This document shows positions 44,209 to 56,681 of a stretch of DNA of 64,000 nt, piece by piece. Both the position numbers and the translations under genes were made by a program. This stretch comes from Pseudomonas azotoformans (lineage in GTDB: Bacteria > Pseudomonadota > Gammaproteobacteria > Pseudomonadales > Pseudomonadaceae), in assembly GCF_900103345.1 (NCBI RefSeq), contig NZ_LT629702.1, forward strand, positions 2,294,001 to 2,358,000, given 5' to 3'. Position 1 is the stretch's first letter. Each line of letters begins with the position of its first letter. Below the pieces are notes generated by a model. That model was given only the letters and a program-made list of their open reading frames with translations, did no database searches and was not told where the DNA came from.

Positions 44209-45295
44209 TGAACTGTTCTCCGTAGGTGTTGAAACCCATCACCCGCTGGTCCCGCAAGTAACCACCGAGCTGTTCGAGGGTGCCGTTGTCTTCCAGCTCC
44301 AGGCGGCGCAAAAAGCAGTCGCAGCCGATGGTCAGCAGCAGGTCGCCAAGGCGCGCATGCAGGCCGTCGAACAGGGTTTGCAGGTTCGGCAGGAGCGGGC
44401 CGGGCGTCATGACCGTCAGCACGATGCCGTTTTCCACCGCGCAGTAGAAACTCAGGCTGAGGTCCTCATGCACCTGCTGGATAGCGCGCACGTAGTACTG
44501 GTCGTGGATACGCACCGCCAGCGGATGGGCGGCGAACGTGCGGTGGTCGAGGTCGGCCACCGCCACGCCGATATGCCGCGCGTACTCTTCGGCGGCAGGC
44601 TCGGCGTTGAGCTCGAACACGCGGCGTGACGGGCTGTCGGCGCCGGTCACCACCAGTTTTTCCGTGCGCGGCAGGATGTGGTGGGTGGTGAACACCTCGA
44701 AATCCAGCCAGGTGTTGACCAGCACTACCACCGCCGCGCCGCTGTGGAACACGCCGTTGAAGTACACGTGGGTGTGGGTGAGGAAGTTGTCGTCACCGGC
44801 CGAGCCGCCGAAGTGCGGGATATCCCCAAGGGCCGCGCTAAGGGCGGCGAGGACCATTTCTTCGCGGCTGGACAGGCCGTCAAGCAGGGTCAGCGCAAAC
44901 GTGTTGCCCTTGATCGGCGCCAGGGTGTTGCTGCGACAGCCGCCGACCAGACGCTCGACCATGTCCTGGGCACCGATCAGGCTGAAGTGCTCGACCTGAT
45001 CGATCAGCTCCGTGGCGATGGAAAAGTGCGCATGGTTGAAGCCCACCGCCGTGATGCAGTTGCGACCGTAGCCTTGGGGCGTGATCTCGCCGGCGCTGGT
45101 ACAGCCGACCACCCGCACCTTGCCGAAGCACTGTTGCAGGGCCTGGCCAAGGGCCTGGAGGTCGTAGGACGCGGAACAGAAAAACAGCACAAACCCCAGG
45201 TACGGGTGCAGCAGTTGCTGGGCCAATTCCTCGGCGGCCTGCCCAGCATCGGTGGCCTGGGACATGGCACTGACTACGCCTTCACTGTTGTGCAT
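44150..45295 (-). CDS. nosP: FIST-domain sensory protein NosP
   Basis: 381 aa from the ATG at 45295, preceded by GGGGAGG. FIST_N (about 30-220: VVGCTSAGEITPQGY, GGSAGDDN) and FIST_C (about 225-365: CFLRRLELE, RVMGFNTYGEQFNGMHINQTF) domains. Cytosolic, no signal peptide. NosP proteins bind heme and sense nitric oxide, inhibiting the cognate kinase NahK, whose gene overlaps its 3' end. A heme ligand cannot be assigned from sequence alone. Confidence 0.88.
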   Translation of the reverse strand: MHNSEGVVSAMSQATDAGQAAEELAQQLLHPYLGFVLFFCSASYDLQALGQALQQCFGKVRVVGCTSAGEITPQGYGRNCITAVGFNHAHFSIATELIDQVEHFSLIGAQDMVERLVGGCRSNTLAPIKGNTFALTLLDGLSSREEMVLAALSAALGDIPHFGGSAGDDNFLTHTHVYFNGVFHSGAAVVVLVNTWLDFEVFTTHHILPRTEKLVVTGADSPSRRVFELNAEPAAEEYARHIGVAVADLDHRTFAAHPLAVRIHDQYYVRAIQQVHEDLSLSFYCAVENGIVLTVMTPGPLLPNLQTLFDGLHARLGDLLLTIGCDCFLRRLELEDNGTLEQLGGYLRDQRVMGFNTYGEQFNGMHINQTFTGVAIARGRR

Positions 45296-45466
45296 CGTTG
45301 CCTCCCCCTCTGAAGCATCAGTGTACGAAGGGCCTGCGCGTGGACCTATGCTACTTGGGTACTGGGTGGGGGGATTCGATGGGATGAAGGGTCGCGACCG
45401 CTGAAGAGCCGGGCTGCCGGCGACCACACGTGGCGACGTGGCCTGCTAGCTCCCACGCCACACGTC

Positions 45467-46273
45467 TCAACGCAAGGCGTTGAATAGCATTCCAGCCGCC
45501 ACCACGACACACAGACTGGCAAAACCGACCTGCAGGGCACGCGCGGGGATCACCGAACACAGGCGCCGACCGGCGAGCATGCCGACGATGCTCGCGCCGA
45601 TAAACACCCAGCCCACCGGCTCGATGCGCACACCGGCATGCAACGCGCCGGCCACGCCGATCAACGACAGCAGGCTGATCACCATCAGGGAGGTGGCAAC
45701 GATGCCGCGCATCTGCACGTCGGTGAGCTGCTTGAACGCTGGCACGATCAGGAAACCGCCGCCCACACCCAGCAGGCCGGACACCGCGCCGGTCACCGCG
45801 CCGAGGGCGGCCAGGGTCGCGCTGCATTTGGCGGTCCAGGCCAGGCGCCCGGTCTGCTGGTCGAGCATGCAGTTCTTCTGGCCCCAGGAGGCGGTGCCAT
45901 GGTCACTCGGCCCTGCCTCGCGTTTTTCGCGCTGCAACATGCGCCAGGCCACCAGCACCATCAATGCACTGAACAGGCCCATCAACAGGGCTTCCGGCAA
46001 TTGGTGGGCGAGATACACCCCCACCGGCGAAAACAGCGCACCGAGCAAGGCGATCAGCAACGCGGCGCGATAACGCACCAGGCCATGGCGCAAACCATCG
46101 ACCGCCCCCACCGCCGCCGCCGCGCCGACGGCGAGCAACGACACCGGCGCGGCCTGGGTCATGCTCAAGCCCAGGCCCAGCACCAGCGCCGGCACCCCGA
46201 GGATGCCGCCACCGGCGCCGGTCAGCCCCATGACCAGGCCCATCAACAAGCCCAACACACTGGCGAGCAGCAT
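45467..46273 (-). CDS. TauE/SafE-family sulfite/sulfur-compound exporter
   Basis: 268 aa, about eight membrane helices in two repeats with the family G-rich turns (GLTGAGGGILGVPAL and GLLGVGGGFLIVPAF). Its ATG directly follows the stop of the sulfide:quinone oxidoreductase gene (TGAATG), so it is the second gene of that operon. It likely exports sulfite or thiosulfate made by persulfide oxidation. A short loop at about 118-140 with a Cys separates the repeats. Confidence 0.9.
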   Translation of the reverse strand: MLLASVLGLLMGLVMGLTGAGGGILGVPALVLGLGLSMTQAAPVSLLAVGAAAAVGAVDGLRHGLVRYRAALLIALLGALFSPVGVYLAHQLPEALLMGLFSALMVLVAWRMLQREKREAGPSDHGTASWGQKNCMLDQQTGRLAWTAKCSATLAALGAVTGAVSGLLGVGGGFLIVPAFKQLTDVQMRGIVATSLMVISLLSLIGVAGALHAGVRIEPVGWVFIGASIVGMLAGRRLCSVIPARALQVGFASLCVVVAAGMLFNALR

Positions 46274-47518
46274 TCAGTCCACCTTGCTCAGGCGGGTCAG
46301 CCATTCGCGGCCCTTGAGCATGCCGTTCCAGTAGAACCACGGCAGCAAGGTCGCCTTGAGGAACCACATCGAACGGCGCGCCCGGGTCGGGTCCAGGGGA
46401 AAGGTCGGCAGCAGCTTGCCGCCATAGCCAAACTCGGCCAGCACCACCTTGCCCTTCTCCACCGTCAGCGGGCAGGAGCCGTAGCCGTCGTATTTGAGCG
46501 GCAACGGCGCCTGTTTGCGCAGGGCCAGCAGGTTTTCGGCAACCACTACGATTTGCTTGCGCACCGCTGCGGCGGTCTTGGCGTTGGTGGTGCCACACAC
46601 GTCGCCCAGGCCGAAGATAGGCGGATAGCGCAGGTGCTGCAGGCTATGGGGGTTCACCTCAAACCAACCGGCGGCGTCGGCCAGTGGGCTTTGGCGGATG
46701 AAATCCGGCGACACTTGGGGTGGGACCACGTGCAGCAGGTCGAAGGCTTTCTCTTCGATGCGGACGTTGCCCTCGGTGTCCTTCACTTCGAACCAGGCCT
46801 TGCGGGCTGGGCCGTCGACTTTCACCAGGTTGGTATTGAACGCCAGGCGGGCGTTGTACTTTTCCACATACTTCATCAGCGGCGGCACAAAGGTCGCCAC
46901 CCCGAACAGCGCGGCGCCGGCCAGGTTGAATTCGACGTCGATGTGTTTCAGCGTGCCCTGTTTGAGCCAGTGATCGCAGGACAGGTACATGGCTTTTTGC
47001 GGCGCACCCGCGCATTTGATCGGCATCGCCGGCTGGGTAAAGATTGCCTTGCCGCCCTTGAGCTGCCGCACCAGTTGCCAGGTGTAGGCCGCATGTTCAT
47101 AGCTGTAGTTGGACGTGACGCCATGCTGGCCGAGGGTGTCTTGCAGCCCTTCGACCTTTTCCCAGGCCAGGCGCAGGCCGGGGCAGACGATCAGGTTGTT
47201 CCAGGTGACGCGCTGGCCGCTGTCGAGCACCAGGGTCTGCTCATCGGGCAGCAGTTCGGTGACGGCGGCCTGTACCCAGGTGACGCCATTGGGCAAGACG
47301 TCAGCCAGTGGGCGGCGGGTCTTTTTCACGTCGTAGGCACCGCCGCCCACCAGGGTCCAGGCGGGCTGGTAGCAATGGTGGTCGCTCGGTTCGATCAGGG
47401 TGATATGCAGGTGGGGGTCGCGCTTGAGCAGGCTGGCCAGCAGGCCAATGCCCGCCGAGCCGCCGCCGATGACTACGATATCGCCACTGATGGTAGGGCC
47501 CCAGTGTTGGTCGGTCAT
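46274..47518 (-). CDS. sulfide:quinone oxidoreductase
   Basis: 414 aa, FAD-dependent disulfide-reductase-like fold. FAD motif VVIGGGSAGIGLL at 15-27. Candidate redox cysteines are Cys169 in PIKCAGAPQ and Cys349 in GYGSCPLTV. The C-terminal amphipathic region with Trp/Phe residues fits membrane association. It oxidises H2S to sulfane sulfur and reduces quinone. The operon with a TauE exporter, and divergence from a persulfide dioxygenase with a BigR-like repressor close by, support this function. Confidence 0.9.
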   Translation of the reverse strand: MTDQHWGPTISGDIVVIGGGSAGIGLLASLLKRDPHLHITLIEPSDHHCYQPAWTLVGGGAYDVKKTRRPLADVLPNGVTWVQAAVTELLPDEQTLVLDSGQRVTWNNLIVCPGLRLAWEKVEGLQDTLGQHGVTSNYSYEHAAYTWQLVRQLKGGKAIFTQPAMPIKCAGAPQKAMYLSCDHWLKQGTLKHIDVEFNLAGAALFGVATFVPPLMKYVEKYNARLAFNTNLVKVDGPARKAWFEVKDTEGNVRIEEKAFDLLHVVPPQVSPDFIRQSPLADAAGWFEVNPHSLQHLRYPPIFGLGDVCGTTNAKTAAAVRKQIVVVAENLLALRKQAPLPLKYDGYGSCPLTVEKGKVVLAEFGYGGKLLPTFPLDPTRARRSMWFLKATLLPWFYWNGMLKGREWLTRLSKVD

Positions 47519-47568
47519 GGTCTATCGCCTTTGTAATACATGCACACAAGGGTCGCTGCCGGATGGCG

Positions 47569-47904
47569 TCACGCCCAGCTTTTTATGACCGCGCCGCAAT
47601 ACAGCCCGGACAGGGTCTTCATCACTTGAATCACTTCATGGCTGGCCAGCCCGTAGAAAATGTATTTGCCTTCCCGACGGGTGGCCACCAACCCTTCGTC
47701 GCGCAGGATGCCCAACTGTTGTGACAGCGTGGGTTGGCGCACACCGGTGAGGGCTTCCAGCTCGCCGACATTGCGCTCGCCCTGGGTCAACTGGCACAGG
47801 ATCAACAAACGGTCCTCATTGGCCAGGGCCTTGAGCAAGGAACAGGCCTTGGACGCCGATGCGCGCAACTGGGCGACTTCGCCTTCACTCAGAGTAGATT
47901 CCAT
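47569..47904 (-). CDS. bigR: ArsR-family persulfide-sensing repressor, BigR/SqrR-like
   Basis: 111 aa from the ATG at 47904, chosen over an upstream TTG because GAGGCAA lies at the right distance. Winged helix: ALANEDRLLILCQL..VGELEALTGVRQPTLSQQLGILRDEGLV. Cys37 and Cys103 are 66 residues apart, the spacing of the BigR/SqrR pair that forms a tetrasulfide on sulfide stress and releases DNA. It should control the sulfide genes on both sides. The 94-bp divergent gap holds two direct repeats, TTATGTCA (47919) and TTATGTGA (47942), as possible site halves. Confidence 0.9.
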   Translation of the reverse strand: MESTLSEGEVAQLRASASKACSLLKALANEDRLLILCQLTQGERNVGELEALTGVRQPTLSQQLGILRDEGLVATRREGKYIFYGLASHEVIQVMKTLSGLYCGAVIKSWA

Positions 47905-47998
47905 TTGCCTCGGGTCCTTTATGTCACTTAAGCTCAAAACATTATGTGAAAACGTAAACTGATTGTAACCACTTTTTTCTTCATCGGGGACGTCCGCT

Positions 47999-48862
47999 AT
48001 GCCAGCGTTGATTCAAGCCTTTCTGGACGAGGCATCGTCGACCTACACCTACGTCGTCTATGAAACCGACGGCGGCCCGTGCGCCATTGTCGACTCAGTA
48101 CTCAACTACGACCCGGCCTCGGGGCGTACCGATACCGCCCAGGCCGATAACGTCATCGCCTTCGTGCGCGAGCACGCTTTGCAGGTGCAGTGGCTGCTGG
48201 AAACCCACGCCCACGCCGACCACCTGTCGGCCGCGCCCTACCTGCGCCGCACCTTGGGCGGCAAGATCGCGATTGGCCAGTCCATCAGCAAAGTCCAGGG
48301 CGTGTTCAAGCACCTGTTCAACCTGGAGCCGGAGTTCCGTGTGGATGGCTCGCAGTTCGACCACCTGTTTGCGCCGGATGAGGTGTTTCATATCGGTAAC
48401 CTCAAGGCCCAGGCACTGCATGTGCCGGGGCATACGCCGGCGGACATGGCCTACCTGATCGACGGTCGATTGATCCTGGTGGGCGACACGCTGTTCATGC
48501 CGGATGTCGGCACCGCGCGCTGTGATTTCCCCGGCGGGGATGCGCGGCAGTTGTATGCATCGATGCGCAAATTGCTGGCCTTTCCAGTGGAAACCGAGTT
48601 GTACGTGTGCCATGACTACCCGCCTGAAGGCCGTGAGGCCAAATGCCAGACCACCGTGGCCGAGCAGCGCGCAGGCAATATCCATGTGCATGACGGGGTG
48701 GATGAAGCGGCGTTTGTCGAGATGCGCACCCAACGCGACGCCGGGCTGGGCATGCCGACGCTGTTGCTGCCGGCGATCCAGGTGAATGTGCGGGCGGGCA
48801 ACCTGCCCCCCGCCGAAGCTAACGGTGTGGTGTACCTGAAGATTCCGCTCAACCAGCTCTGA
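47999..48862 (+). CDS. persulfide dioxygenase (ETHE1/Blh-like, MBL fold)
   Basis: 287 aa, no signal peptide. Metallo-beta-lactamase motif THAHADH at 69-75, later metal ligands in VPGHTPADM and VGDTLF, and the ETHE1-type CHDYPPEGREAKC region near the C-terminus. It uses iron and O2 to turn glutathione persulfide to sulfite, the step after sulfide:quinone oxidoreductase. Divergent from bigR. Ribosome site GGGGA. The gap 48863-49054 holds no gene I can support. Confidence 0.9.
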   Translation: MPALIQAFLDEASSTYTYVVYETDGGPCAIVDSVLNYDPASGRTDTAQADNVIAFVREHALQVQWLLETHAHADHLSAAPYLRRTLGGKIAIGQSISKVQGVFKHLFNLEPEFRVDGSQFDHLFAPDEVFHIGNLKAQALHVPGHTPADMAYLIDGRLILVGDTLFMPDVGTARCDFPGGDARQLYASMRKLLAFPVETELYVCHDYPPEGREAKCQTTVAEQRAGNIHVHDGVDEAAFVEMRTQRDAGLGMPTLLLPAIQVNVRAGNLPPAEANGVVYLKIPLNQL

Positions 48863-49054
48863 ATCGAGCTGACTGGGGAATCGCAAGCGTGAACGCGCAG
48901 AAAAGAACACCTCGGCCTTGGGGGGCAGCAGCGACGTAGGCATGGCGCAGCATGGCGAGGGACATGCCCTCCACCAGGCTGGCCACATGACGAACCTCCA
49001 CCGCTGGCCCCACGTGCAGGTCACTGAACCAACTGATCACAGCACGCTTGGCGG

Positions 49055-50680
49055 TCAACTCACCGCAAACTTCGCCACGATCTGCTTCAAGTCCACCGCG
49101 AGCCTGGACAGTTCCTGGCTGGCCACCGATGTCTGACCGGCGGCCGACGAACTCTGGATGGACAGGTCGCGGATGCTGATCAGGTTCTGGTCAACGGAAC
49201 GCGCCACCTGCGCCTGTTCTTCCGACGCGGTTGCAATCATCAGGTTACGCTCATTGATATCGGTAATGGCTTGGGTGATCTGGGTGATCGCCACGCCGGC
49301 TTCATGGGCAACCTTCAACGAGTCCACCGCTTCATTGCGATTGAGGACCATGGAGGCCACTGCTTCGCTCGAACAGCTCTGGATTTTCGCAATCATCTGT
49401 TCGATTTCCTGGGTCGATGTTTGCGTCCTGTGGGCCAGCGCCCGCACTTCATCGGCGACCACCGCAAAGCCCCGCCCTTGTTCTCCCGCCCTCGCTGCTT
49501 CAATCGCTGCGTTCAAGGCAAGCAGATTGGTCTGCTCGGCGATGGAGCGAATCACCTCGACCACCCGGGCGATGTCTTGGGCCTGTTTAGCCAGCCCTTC
49601 AACTTCCACCCCGGTTTGCTGCACCGTGGTGCTCAACTTGTCAATCGAAGCAATGGTTTGCGTCACACGCTCCATCCCCACACTTGCCGAACGCTGCGAG
49701 TCCTGCGTCGACTGGGACGCAGACACCGCATTCCTCGCCACCTCCTCGACCGCCGCCGTCATCTGGTTGACCGCCGTGGCAGCCTGATCCGTCTCCAGGC
49801 TTTGGCGCTCAATGCCGGCAGTGGACTCACGGGTGATCGCACTCATCTCCTCGGCTGCCGACGCCAACTGCCCGGACGCCTCCGAGATATGCTGCAACGT
49901 GCTTTTCAGGTTCATCTGCATGGTAGCGGTCGACTTTTGCAGCTCGGTCAGTTCGTCATTGCCGCTGATGGTAATGGCCACACGCAAATCGCCGTCGGCA
50001 ATCTTGCCGGTCGACACCAGCAGCTCCCGCACCGGATTGATAATGCTGCGGGTCAGCAAGCGGGCCACCACCACGGCGATCAACACCGAACTGACCATCA
50101 ACACCCATGTGAACAACCGCGCCGCATCATGCTCACTGGCGGCGGCTTGCACCGCGTTCTTCGAGCCCTGTTCATTGATCGCAATCAAATCACTGATGGA
50201 GGCCTGCACTTGGCGAGCAATGGGGCCGTTGACGTCGCGCAAATACACCGCCATTTGTTCCGCGGAAAAGCTGGAGGCTTGCGCGAGGAATTCATCCATC
50301 TTCTGGCTGTAGTTTTTTATCTCGCTCAGTGCCTGGTCGTACTTGGTACGCTCCTCGGGGCTCGATACCAGCGTTCCATAATGCTCGGCAACTTGCAGTA
50401 CTTCGGCGCGAACCGCCTTGAGTTTTTCCAGGGAGGCAGGGTCCTTGTCCGCGTATTCCATGGCGTAACGCCGCAGGTCCAGGCGAAGTTTGTAAAACGT
50501 CGAATCTATCTGGCCGGCCAGACGAATGCTGGGCAGCCAGTTGTTTTGTATTTCGACCGTCGATGAATACACCTTATCGACTTTTATCAGCGTCATTGCG
50601 CCTTGTATTAACAGCAGGAAACACACCACACCGAAGCACAATGTGGTACGAAAGTTCAACTTCAAGGCTCTCATGGACAT
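49055..50680 (-). CDS. methyl-accepting chemotaxis protein
   Basis: 541 aa. TM1 at about 12-31, a four-helix-bundle periplasmic domain at about 35-190 (4HB_MCP-like), TM2 at about 190-210, a HAMP domain ([26 protein letters not shown]), then the signalling hairpin whose tip is [35 protein letters not shown]. The sensed ligand is unknown. It has no C-terminal CheR-tethering pentapeptide. Met3 is an alternative start. The gap up to bkdR (50681-50861) is AT-rich and otherwise unremarkable. Confidence 0.93.
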   Translation of the reverse strand: MSMRALKLNFRTTLCFGVVCFLLLIQGAMTLIKVDKVYSSTVEIQNNWLPSIRLAGQIDSTFYKLRLDLRRYAMEYADKDPASLEKLKAVRAEVLQVAEHYGTLVSSPEERTKYDQALSEIKNYSQKMDEFLAQASSFSAEQMAVYLRDVNGPIARQVQASISDLIAINEQGSKNAVQAAASEHDAARLFTWVLMVSSVLIAVVVARLLTRSIINPVRELLVSTGKIADGDLRVAITISGNDELTELQKSTATMQMNLKSTLQHISEASGQLASAAEEMSAITRESTAGIERQSLETDQAATAVNQMTAAVEEVARNAVSASQSTQDSQRSASVGMERVTQTIASIDKLSTTVQQTGVEVEGLAKQAQDIARVVEVIRSIAEQTNLLALNAAIEAARAGEQGRGFAVVADEVRALAHRTQTSTQEIEQMIAKIQSCSSEAVASMVLNRNEAVDSLKVAHEAGVAITQITQAITDINERNLMIATASEEQAQVARSVDQNLISIRDLSIQSSSAAGQTSVASQELSRLAVDLKQIVAKFAVS

Positions 50681-50861
50681 CTCGGCTCACCCTTCCCCTT
50701 GGCCGTGCTGTACACGGCCTTACGGGTACAACTTTGTTTAACCGAGTGTGAAAAAAACGTGACTACTTACGCATTTTTTTATGAATAGTGGCAAATAAAC
50801 ATGACGCAGATCATTGCTTAGCTAACCATCATAATTAACGGCTGTTACGACTCTCCGATAT

Positions 50862-51344
50862 TCATACCATTAGTCCATCCCGTGGTAACGGCAGCGCTGT
50901 TTTATATCGCACTTGTTTAAGTGCAAAACTGGACCGGATATTGGCGACACCCGGCACCTTGGTCAAAAAGTCCATCATGAAACGCTCCAGCGACTGGATA
51001 GTCGGCACCAATACCCGGATGAGGTAGTCCGGGTCTCCGGCCATCAGGTAGCACTCCATCACTTCCGGGCGGTCCGCAATCGCCCCTTCGAACTGCTGCA
51101 ACGCCAGCTCATTCTGCTTTTCCAGGCTCACGTGGATGAACACATTGACGTGCAGCCCCAGCAGGTCGGCGTCCAGCAGCGTGACCTGGTCACGAATCAG
51201 GCCCAGTTCTTCCATCGCCTTGACCCGGTTGAAACAAGGCGTGGGCGACAGGTTGACCGAGCGGGCCAGGTCGGCGTTGGTGATCCGTGCATTCTCCTGC
51301 AGGGCGTTGAGAATGCCGATATCGGTACGGTCCAGTTTGCGCAT
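50862..51344 (-). CDS. bkdR: Lrp/AsnC-family activator BkdR
   Basis: 160 aa. N-terminal helix-turn-helix ([22 protein letters not shown], about 23-44) and C-terminal RAM ligand-binding domain ([16 protein letters not shown]). Divergent from bkdA1 across 195 bp that should contain its binding sites. In P. putida BkdR activates the bkd operon in response to branched-chain amino acids. Confidence 0.93.
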   Translation of the reverse strand: MRKLDRTDIGILNALQENARITNADLARSVNLSPTPCFNRVKAMEELGLIRDQVTLLDADLLGLHVNVFIHVSLEKQNELALQQFEGAIADRPEVMECYLMAGDPDYLIRVLVPTIQSLERFMMDFLTKVPGVANIRSSFALKQVRYKTALPLPRDGLMV

Positions 51345-51533
51345 GAGACAAAATCACCTGTTTATTATGTTTATGCAGTTTTTTTATCCGCAAATGATCC
51401 TGAGCGCAACGAAACAGAGATAAATATTCTTCTACGCCACGCCTATGATTGTTGTAGGACAAGATTTCCCCTACCCGGGGACTGACTGTCAGCTAGCGCG
51501 CCCACTACAAGAAATTCACAAGATAGAGCGTAG

Positions 51534-52775
<1,242 letters not shown>

Positions 52776-52776
52776 C

Positions 52777-53835
<1,059 letters not shown>

Positions 53836-55095
53836 ATGGGCACGCACGTTATCAAGATGCCGGACATTGGCGAAGGCATCGCGGAAGTTGAACTGTCGGT
53901 GTGGCATGTGAAGGTCGGCGACATGGTGGTCGAAGACCAGGTATTGGCGGATGTGATGACCGACAAGGCGATGGTGGACATTCCCTCGCCGGTGCACGGC
54001 AAGGTGATTTCGCTTGGCGGCGAGCCGGGTGAAGTCATGGCCGTGGGCAGTATTCTGATCAGCATTGAAGTGGAAGGAGCGGGCAACGCCAAGGATGCGC
54101 CGCTCGTCAAAGAGGCGCCGAAGGCCGCCCCGGTGGTGGAAGCCAAGCCGGCGCCGACGGTTGTCGAGAGCAAACCCGCGCCTGTTGTCGCGGCGCAGGC
54201 GCCTGTAGCACGTGCCGCCGACGAACGCCCATTGGCCTCCCCTGCCGTGCGCAAGCACGCCCTGGACGCCGAGATTCAATTGCGCCTGGTACAGGGCACC
54301 GGCCCGGCGGGTCGAATTCTGCACGAAGACCTCGACGCGTACCTGCAACAAGGCACGGCGAAGGCCTCATCCACCGCCAACCCCTACGCGGAACGCAACA
54401 CCGAAGAACAGATCCCGGTGATCGGCATGCGCCGCAAGATCGCCCAGCGCATGCAGGACGCCACGCGCCGTGCCGCGCATTTCAGCTACGTGGAAGAAAT
54501 CGACGTCACCGCCCTCGACGAGCTGCGCGTGCACCTCAACGAAAAGCACGGCGCCACACGCGGCAAGCTGACCCTGCTGCCGTTCATCGTACGCGCCATG
54601 GTCGTGGCGTTGCGCGACTTCCCGCAGATCAATGCGCGTTATGACGACGAAGCCCAGGTCATCACCCGCCTCGGCGCGGTGCATGTGGGCGTCGCCACCC
54701 AGAGCGATGTCGGCCTGATGGTGCCGGTGGTGCGTCACGCCGAGGCCCGCAGCCTGTGGGGCAATGCCGAGGAAATCGCACGCCTGGCCACGGCGGCGCG
54801 TAATGGCAAGGCCAGCCGCGATGAGCTGTCGGGTTCGACGATAACCTTGACCAGCCTGGGCGCGCTGGGCGGCATTGTCAGCACGCCGGTGCTGAACCTG
54901 CCGGAAGTGGCCATCGTCGGGGTCAACCGCATTGTCGAGCGGCCGATGGTGCTCAAGGGCCAGATCGTGGTGCGCAAGATGATGAACCTCTCCAGCTCCT
55001 TTGATCACCGCGTGGTCGATGGCATGGACGCGGCGCAATTCATCCAGGCCATTCGCGGCCTGCTCGAACAACCCGCCAGCCTGTTCCTGGAGTAA
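53836..55095 (+). CDS. bkdB: dihydrolipoamide acyltransferase E2
   Basis: 419 aa. One lipoyl domain with Lys44 in VMTDKAMVDI, an Ala/Pro/Lys-rich linker at about 90-130, an E3/E1-binding domain (about 135-170) and the catalytic domain with the His and Asp of SFDHRVVDGMDAAQF. Core of the branched-chain oxoacid dehydrogenase complex. Confidence 0.95.
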   Translation: MGTHVIKMPDIGEGIAEVELSVWHVKVGDMVVEDQVLADVMTDKAMVDIPSPVHGKVISLGGEPGEVMAVGSILISIEVEGAGNAKDAPLVKEAPKAAPVVEAKPAPTVVESKPAPVVAAQAPVARAADERPLASPAVRKHALDAEIQLRLVQGTGPAGRILHEDLDAYLQQGTAKASSTANPYAERNTEEQIPVIGMRRKIAQRMQDATRRAAHFSYVEEIDVTALDELRVHLNEKHGATRGKLTLLPFIVRAMVVALRDFPQINARYDDEAQVITRLGAVHVGVATQSDVGLMVPVVRHAEARSLWGNAEEIARLATAARNGKASRDELSGSTITLTSLGALGGIVSTPVLNLPEVAIVGVNRIVERPMVLKGQIVVRKMMNLSSSFDHRVVDGMDAAQFIQAIRGLLEQPASLFLE

Positions 55096-55098
55096 GGC

Positions 55099-56478
55099 AT
55101 GACGCAGACATTGAATACTACCCTGCTGATTATCGGCGGCGGCCCTGGCGGTTATGTGGCGGCGATCCGTGCCGGCCAACTGGGTATCCCGACCATCCTG
55201 GTGGAAGGCCAGGCGCTGGGCGGTACTTGCCTGAATATCGGCTGCATCCCATCCAAGGCCCTGATCCATGTGGCCGAGCAGTTCCAGCAAACCGTGCACC
55301 ACAGCCAGGGTTCACAACTGGGCATCGAAGTGGATGTGCCGACCCTGGACATCCGCAAGAGCGTGGAATGGAAAGACGGCATTGTCGATCGCCTGACCAC
55401 TGGCGTCGCGGCGCTGCTGAAAAAGCACAAGGTGCAAGTGATCCACGGCTGGGCCAAGGTGGTGGACGGCAAGACCGTCGACGTCGGCGACCAGCGCATC
55501 CAGTGCGAACACCTGCTGCTGGCCACCGGCTCGAAAAGCGTCAACCTGCCGATGCTGCCGATTGGCGGGCCGATCATCTCCTCGACCGAAGCACTTGCAC
55601 CGAAAAGCGTGCCCAAGCGCCTGATCGTGGTGGGCGGCGGTTACATCGGTTTGGAACTGGGCATCGCTTACCGCAAGCTCGGCGCCGACGTGAGTGTGGT
55701 CGAAGCACAGGATCGTATCCTGCCGGCCTATGATGCCGAGCTGACCCAACCGGTGAACGAATCCCTCAAGCAACTGGGCGTGAAGCTGTACCTCAAGCAC
55801 AGTGTCACCGGTTTTGCCGATGGCAGCCTGCAAGTGAGCGACCCGAACGGCGACACCTTGTCGTTGGCCACTGATCAGGTGCTGGTTGCCGTCGGTCGCA
55901 AACCCAACACCCAGGGCTGGAACCTCGAAGCGCTGAACCTGGACATGAACGGCGCGGCGATCAAGATCGACAACCGCTGCCAGACCAGTATGCGCAACGT
56001 GTGGGCCATCGGAGACCTGAGCGGCGAGCCGATGCTGGCGCACCGGGCCATGGCCCAGGGCGAGATGGTCGCCGAACTGATCAGCGGCAAGCATCGCGAA
56101 TTCAACCCGGCGGCCATCCCGGCGGTGTGCTTTACCGACCCGGAACTGGTGGTGGTCGGCAAGACGCCCGACGAAACCAAGGCCGCTGGCCTGGACTGCA
56201 TCGTGTCGAGCTTCCCGTTCGCGGCCAATGGCCGGGCGATGACCCTGGAATCGAAAACCGGCTTCGTGCGGGTGGTGGCACGCCGTGACAACCACCTGAT
56301 CGTCGGCTGGCAAGCCGTGGGGGTTGGCGTCTCGGAACTCTCCACCGCCTTTGGCCTGAGCCTGGAAATGGGTTCGCGCCTGGAAGACGTGGCGGGCACC
56401 ATCCACGCCCACCCGACCCTCGGCGAAGCCGTACAGGAAGCCGCACTGCGGGCGTTGGGGCATGCCCTCCACCTGTAA
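55099..56478 (+). CDS. lpdV: dihydrolipoamide dehydrogenase E3 (LPD-Val)
   Basis: 459 aa. FAD motif [16 protein letters not shown], redox disulfide Cys44-Cys49 in [17 protein letters not shown] motif [12 protein letters not shown] and the C-terminal active His in [15 protein letters not shown]. It reoxidises lipoamide of BkdB. Starts 3 bp after bkdB. Confidence 0.95.
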   Translation: MTQTLNTTLLIIGGGPGGYVAAIRAGQLGIPTILVEGQALGGTCLNIGCIPSKALIHVAEQFQQTVHHSQGSQLGIEVDVPTLDIRKSVEWKDGIVDRLTTGVAALLKKHKVQVIHGWAKVVDGKTVDVGDQRIQCEHLLLATGSKSVNLPMLPIGGPIISSTEALAPKSVPKRLIVVGGGYIGLELGIAYRKLGADVSVVEAQDRILPAYDAELTQPVNESLKQLGVKLYLKHSVTGFADGSLQVSDPNGDTLSLATDQVLVAVGRKPNTQGWNLEALNLDMNGAAIKIDNRCQTSMRNVWAIGDLSGEPMLAHRAMAQGEMVAELISGKHREFNPAAIPAVCFTDPELVVVGKTPDETKAAGLDCIVSSFPFAANGRAMTLESKTGFVRVVARRDNHLIVGWQAVGVGVSELSTAFGLSLEMGSRLEDVAGTIHAHPTLGEAVQEAALRALGHALHL

Positions 56479-56491
56479 AATCACGGTGAGC

Positions 56492-56563
56492 CAATCGGGG
56501 GCAAGCCCCCTCCCACAGGGGAATGCATTCAAATTGTGGGAGGGGGCTTGCCCCCGATAGCGG
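56492..56563. repeat. REPIN between lpdV and ilvE
   Basis: Inverted pair in opposite order to most others (AAGCCCCC copy first), with only about 17 bp between the arms. Confidence 0.9.
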
Positions 56564-56681
56564 TGGATCGGTCAAACCAGAGGCTGAAGGCGTCCACCCA
56601 GTGGCTCCCACACAAGCCAAGAATGCAGTATTGTTGCGCCCATCCAGAAAAAAACCGACTTGACCAACGATAGAGGGTGTC

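Noticed and set aside
45638..47536. 632-codon open frame on the plus strand over the TauE and SQR genes
   Set aside because: Its His/Gln/Arg-rich shadow composition and full overlap with two recognised genes make it an artefact of high GC.
48849..49058. 69-codon minus-strand frame after the chemoreceptor gene
   Set aside because: Overlaps the end of the dioxygenase gene, has no recognised family and only weak start context; possibly a gene remnant but not supportable.
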